Below, in pieces: positions 23,401-28,088 of a stretch of DNA of 28,088 bases (the stretch's first letter is position 1; each line of letters opens with the position of its first letter). The notes beneath the pieces are model-generated. The model was not told the origin of the DNA, ran no database searches, and saw nothing but the letters and a program-made list of their open reading frames with translations. A program made the translations under genes and the position numbers. Source of the DNA: Trachelipus rathkii (Eukaryota > Arthropoda > Malacostraca > Isopoda > Trachelipodidae); the NCBI GenBank assembly GCA_015478945.1, contig JABUQX010053455.1:1-28088 (forward strand), in the 5' to 3' direction.

Positions 23401-25150
23401 TGTAATATTCTTACTTTATATAAGGATAAAAACCCTTTTCTTGATATAATGTTTTTTACAAAAATAAAAAATCTGAGTTGGGAGAAAAATTTTAATTTTT
23501 TAAAAATATTTTTTATTTATAATTTTAAAAAAGGTTATATATTGGAAAAAAATAAAAAAAATAAAAATTTAATTTTATTAAAAAAAAAATTTTAAATTTT
23601 TTTTTTTAACCCCCTACTTTTTTTTTTTTTTTATTCCCAAAACCCGGCGGCTTTTTAAAAAGGAAACGAAAAAAGGGGGAAAACCCAAACGCATTAAATT
23701 GTTTGGACCCCCCGATATTTTTATTATGGACGTCCCTGGTATTGGCGGGGTATGAAAAAAATTGGAGAGCTAGCATATTGGGACCGAAACCGGGGGAAAA
23801 CGGGAAAACAAAAACCCACCGGCATGCACCGAACGGGGGGTTATATAAGAGGAAGTTGTTACAGCCCAACCGGGGTTGGGGTTAATAAAACCGTTGTTTG
23901 GCCTCTCCAACCTGAAAAAAACCTTAAATTTTTTTATGGGTGTCTCCCCCAAAAATCCCGCCCGGTGTACAAAAAACTTTTATGCGTATTCCCTACCCCG
24001 GGTAGCTAAACATGTAAGAACGAAATTTTTATCAAGTAAGAAAGTTCATTATTCTCCCCGTTATAATAATCTCCCGATAAAAACCACAACTCCCTATCTT
24101 TTATAATTTCGCCGCTATCGGGAAGTAATTTTTTAGAGAGTAACCTCGTGGTTTTCTTTAAAGACCGAAAAATTAACCCTCAAACCTAATAAATTTGGGG
24201 ATAAAAAAAATGGTTTTTTCTCTATTCCCCTCTTAAAAGCCCTTATTTGTTCTCTGTTTTTAAGTTTATAGCGCCATTCGCGTTTTGTATTTTGAAAAAA
24301 ATAAATTAACGGTATGTTTTAATTTTAAGTAACGACTCCCAAATCGAGGCGCGTGGGCGGTAATAAAATCGTTTTTTGGTTCCGGTAAAGGCCGGGCCCT
24401 TGGGGCTTTTTTTTGTATATGTCAAAAAATTGGTTCAAAAAATTTTTTGGAAAAAAAAGTTGGAGTTGCGACATGAAAAAAGATAAGGAAAAAAAGGGGG
24501 GGGGAAAATTTTTCCCCTTTTTTTGGTTTTTTTTTTTTTCCCCCCCCGCTCCCCCGGGGGGCAAAGCCGTTTTGCCCCCCCCGCCCCTTTTCCCCCCCCC
24601 GCCCCCGGTCTCCCCTTTGGGTTAAAAAACAATTTTTTTAAAAAGAGAAAGGGGGTTTCAGGTTTTTTTCCACCTATTTTGTCGTTTCCCCCGCCCGTGG
24701 GGGCCACGGGGGTTTAAAAAAAAAAAAAGTTTTTTCCATCCCCGGGGGGTTCCAAAGGGTCCCCCCCAACCCCCGGGTTCCCCGGGTGAAAATTTCGGAT
24801 TTTTTGTCCCCCCGCCCCCCCGCCTCCAAAGTTGGTTTTCCTCGGGGTTTTGGTCCCCCGGTTCCCCCCCGTAAATCCCCTTTTCCCCCTATTTTTTTTC
24901 CTTAAGTTTATTTTTTTTCTTTTCACATTTTCTTTTTCCGAGGTATGGGTTTTTTTTCCCCTTTTTTTTCCTTCCAGTTTTTCGGAAAAAAACCCAATAT
25001 ACCCGTCCCCCGGTCCCTTCTTGAAGATTCGTTTTTTTTTTTTTTTTTCTTTTTTTTCCCCTCCCCGTTCGGTTAATTTTTTTTTGTTTTAGCCTTTTGA
25101 GAAATGGACAATGCTTTTTTTTTTATCGGTCCCCCCCCCGTAAAACCCGG
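20440..25150. other. Homopolymer-dominated anomalous zone (likely sequence artefact)
   Basis: For about 4.7 kb, runs of 4-18 identical bases of all four kinds follow one another. Examples are C18 at 21168-21185, GGGGGGGG/CCCCCCC blocks near 22383-22405, and mixed C and G runs at 24540-24610. Elsewhere in this window G or C runs longer than six are almost absent. Many open frames of 60-131 codons occur only because poly-Phe, Lys, Gly and Pro codons lack stops, and none shows a domain. The pattern resembles a low-quality consensus with homopolymer length errors. A real mono-nucleotide-rich repeat is less likely. Confidence 0.65.
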
Positions 25151-25774
25151 CTGGTTAAGAAAAATAACTTATCTTTCTCCACGTTCATATTTCACCTGTA
25201 GCGCGCAAGAACGTGTCCTAATTCACACTTTTCAAAGGCCGTGTTATCTTCTCAAAATAATTTCATGTTAATTTTACATCTTGATAACACTAGATGTGAG
25301 TTTATTTACACAAGCGTTCGAGGAAGGCGGTTCGAGCGATTTATCGATGAGGTGGATCTATGTTTGGGGACATTAAAAATAGCAGTAAAATGAGATTCTT
25401 TCTGATGTACTAATCATCGAATGATAGTGCTACACATACAAGGTTATTACATTAATAAAGCTATAACATAAGACTATAGACTGGAAATAAGGTACAGATC
25501 AACAAATCTAACACAACTCAAGTAAGAAAAGAAATAAACAAAAAAACCCTTGGTTTTTTTACATTACAAAGTTCCACACTTACACAGTAAATGACTAACT
25601 TGCATACAAAACGTAACGTATTCATACTTTTTCAAGCATATTAACGTATTAACGTAATCTTACATTGACACAGTATATATTTAACAAGATTTATCTATCA
25701 TAACCATTGTCTAATTATCACACAGACGGGAACGAATCACTGTAAACTTAACAAGTTTTATCCAAAATAAACAT
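25151..25774. other. Unclassified DNA after the homopolymer zone
   Basis: Normal composition resumes abruptly. No gene is recognised. It contains copy B of the dispersed motif. Confidence 0.4.
25500..25600. repeat. Dispersed motif, copy B
   Basis: acaaagttccacacttac at 25566-25583, then acagtaa, matches 19894-19919. A gtttttttacat word just before it, at 25553-25564, also resembles the start of the tandem unit at 19351 and 19598. This suggests that the tandem repeat and dispersed motif belong to one family. Confidence 0.5.
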
Positions 25775-25870
25775 AAGATATATATAATATATATATACAT
25801 ATTTATTTCTTATATATATATCATATTATATATATATTTATATATATATTATATTATAAAATATGCTATG
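25775..25870. repeat. (AT)n array
   Basis: An imperfect TATATA array, followed by an A tract at 25951-25968. Confidence 0.85.
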
Positions 25871-26037
25871 TGATTATTTCATGATCATATTATGTAGAAA
25901 ATATATATAGTATTTAAAACTGTAAAAATTTCTCGAGAATTCGCATTTAGAAAAAAAAAAAAAAAAAATCATCCCAAATATTTAAATGAAATTTTCATTC
26001 TCCTCATTTCCATTCGAGTTTGTCGTTGCTCTTTCAT

Positions 26038-26237
26038 ATATTTTATTATTATTATTATTATATTATATTATTTATTATTATTATATTATTTATATTATTT
26101 TTTTATTATTATTATTATTCCCACTTATTATTATTATTTATTATTATTATTATTATTATAATTAGTTATTATATTATGTATTATTATTATTTATTTATTA
26201 TTTTTATTATTATTAATTATTATATTTATTTAAAGTT
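26038..26237. repeat. Degenerate (TTA)n array
   Basis: TTATTA words with TATATT and TTTATT interruptions. The 89-codon frame across it is Tyr/Ile/Leu repetition and not a gene. Confidence 0.9.
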
Positions 26238-27340
26238 TTTGATTTTATTTCCAGTTCTAAATAGTTATTTTCTGTACATAGTTTTTTAAATTTTCTTTAA
26301 AATAATCTTTGAAACAATTTACATGAGAAGAAGAAGATATATTTATTTACATTTCCCGATTCGTCGTGTAACCAATATATGTCGACGTACAGTCTGACTC
26401 AGGGCAGTTAATTGGTACACAACGTGATGGTTGTCGGTCAAAGCATCCCTTGTGCTAAAGGGAAGATGCCAGTTGTTTGGATTATGGTATAGTCTGATTT
26501 AATTTTTGAGGTGTCTTTAGTTTTGAGGGTGAGAGTTCAAAATATTATTCGAAGGCACTTCTCTTCTTTATTGAAGTACTATAGCATTAGAAGTTTTGAA
26601 GAAGAATATTTATCGAATTTTTGAAATCAGTTTTACTTTCTTTTTAATAATTTGTGTATTTTTTTATATTAATTAAATTTTCACTGAATATTGTGGATGA
26701 TCACAGTTAATTACATATTACTCATTCTATAGTTTTCAGCTTGTCATAAGAAAGTTTTTCTCAAGTTGAAATGGGATCATGAGAGGGTGGAAATTAATGG
26801 GGCTACTTGAAACATCTCGAGTTTGCAGACGGTATATGGTTCCCATAGTTCATATACAAGACCATTTATCAGTGGGTTTGACTGAATGCCTGTAGATATT
26901 TGAGTCCGTCAGAATTAATATTGATTTAAATGTCTAAAATCAGATAGCAATTATTGAACCTAAGTTTCGTATGTAATTTTGTCATGCTTAAAATTTACAA
27001 AGGAGGGTTAAACAATCAAAGAAATAAAATGATGGGTGTAAGCTAAGATATTCAGGTGTCGTCGACATACCTTATAAAATACGGGGTTTAAAGTTGTTTG
27101 TTTCACGTAGGATTTTGTTTTTCCATAAGATATACATAAGATTTCATAAGATATTTCATAAATTTACATAAAGTATGTGTGACGACACCCTCACTATTTT
27201 TAGGAATAGATTCATATACATCAATTCATCATAGAATTCAAGAGTTGTCATGCTTAAATTTACATAAACTTAGGTAATAATGCTATCTGTTTTTTTAGAC
27301 ATAAATCATAGTTAATTTGCGGGCTATATCTACAGGCTTC
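26238..27340. other. Unclassified AT-rich DNA, no gene seen
   Basis: About 1.1 kb without a long open frame. A word of the form tgtcatgctta-aatttaca occurs at 26980-26999 and again at 27247-27264, and cataagat words repeat at 27124-27160. An accaatatatgtcgacgta word at 26371-26389 resembles atcaatatatgttgacgta at 19765-19783, so this may be part of the same dispersed repeat family. Confidence 0.4.
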
Positions 27341-27432
27341 ATATATATATATAATATATATAAATATATTATTTATATATATATATTATATATATATATA
27401 TATATATTAGTTTTTATATATATATATATATC
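27341..27432. repeat. (AT)n array
   Basis: A TATATA array. Shortly after it, a small perfect hairpin, ggtagg-tgct-cctacc, lies at about 27449-27464. Confidence 0.85.
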
Positions 27433-27760
27433 AGAGACGTATACATAGGGTAGGTGCTCCTACCAATATATTTTTTCAGTCTTTTGAAATAACAAAAGTT
27501 CAACTTTCCATTTAACTAAATTTATAAATTTTATTTGAAAGTGAAAAAAGAAATTGATTTATAAGTAAATTTAAAAGAAAACAACTACTTTAGGAAAATT
27601 ATAAATATAATTAAACTAATATAGCTTTGAATTTAATTTCAATTTTATTATTGAAAAGAATAATTTATATTTAATCATATTTATGTAATTTTTCTTAATA
27701 AACTTTTCTTAAAAGTTTTTAATTTCTTTGCTCCATTTTTTCGTCTATTCTGTACTTCCC
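27433..27760. other. AT-rich unclassified DNA
   Basis: No open frame or motif of note apart from the short hairpin near its start. Confidence 0.4.
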
Positions 27761-27812
27761 ATATATATAATATAATATAATATATATATATATATAATAT
27801 TATATATATATA

Positions 27813-27901
<89 letters not shown>

Positions 27902-27943
27902 TATATATATATATATTATATATATATATATATATTATATATA

Positions 27944-27984
<41 letters not shown>

Positions 27985-28088
27985 ATATATATTATATTTA
28001 TATATATATATTATATTAATATAGTATATATGTTATATATATATTATAATATATATATATATATATATATAGTATATATATATATATA
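27761..28088. repeat. (AT)n array running off the window end
   Basis: About 330 bp of nearly pure TATATA sequence continues to the last base, so its full extent is not visible. Confidence 0.95.

Noticed and set aside
20440..25150. Many frames of 60-131 codons, including glycine- and phenylalanine-rich ones
   Set aside because: They arise from homopolymer runs that lack stop codons. The sequence itself is suspect.
20440..25150. Bacterial contamination or a transferred gene cluster
   Set aside because: No ribosome binding sites, no long frames, and no recognisable bacterial protein words. Homopolymer excess explains the GC patches.
26020..26289. 89-codon frame resembling a membrane protein by hydrophobicity
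   Set aside because: It is translated (TTA)n/(TAT)n microsatellite.

Overview
This window looks like intergenic or intronic DNA from an animal nuclear genome, very rich in AT and simple repeats. I infer an arthropod, most likely a decapod crustacean. The basis is the density of (AT)n, (TTA)n/(TAA)n, (CAT)n and (AG)n arrays, and the kinds of degraded retroelements present: a jockey-like LINE, a LINE with a C-terminal RWF-HVE motif that is common in crustaceans, a Penelope-like element with a GIY-YIG domain, and tRNA-derived SINE-like pieces. A mollusc or other invertebrate cannot be excluded. I find no intact host protein-coding gene, no rRNA, no functional tRNA and no CRISPR array. Almost all open frames here are chance readings of low-complexity DNA.

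Layout: 1-830 is unclassified DNA with a degenerate CATA-type array. 830-1735 (minus) holds the C-terminal part of a jockey-like LINE reverse transcriptase. After about 1 kb of AT-rich DNA, 2880-6110 is A/C-rich and G-poor on the plus strand. It has the composition of the same LINE's coding strand and carries faint zinc-knuckle and endonuclease relics, so it may be the 5' half of such an element in opposite orientation. 6752-8230 contains a decayed Penelope-like element (minus) bracketed by a (TAA)n array and a (TTA)n array that are reverse complements of each other. 8231-10080 is AT-rich with no gene.

10097-10452 is an inverted pair of tRNA-like SINE heads. 10840-13190 holds two 5'-truncated minus-strand copies of a second LINE, separated by AT and CAT microsatellites. 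The larger copy still reads as reverse transcriptase through several frameshifts. 13215-14980 is simple repeats plus unclassified DNA. 14981-18262 is a 3.3-kb AT island. 18265-19160 is an unexpectedly CpG-rich block split by a (TTA)n array. 19351-19740 has about three tandem units of a roughly 125-bp repeat. A short motif from the following DNA recurs near 25.57 kb.

20440-25150 is anomalous: homopolymer runs of all four bases dominate, with G and C runs that fit nothing else in the window. It looks more like a failed sequence consensus than biology. The rest, to 28088, is AT-rich with TTA and AT arrays and no recognisable gene.

The elements are independent insertions and do not form a pathway. 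No convincing new molecular system is visible. The most useful observations are the opposed halves of the jockey-like LINE, the Penelope remnant inside inverted triplet arrays, the inverted SINE pair, the CpG-rich block and the homopolymer zone.
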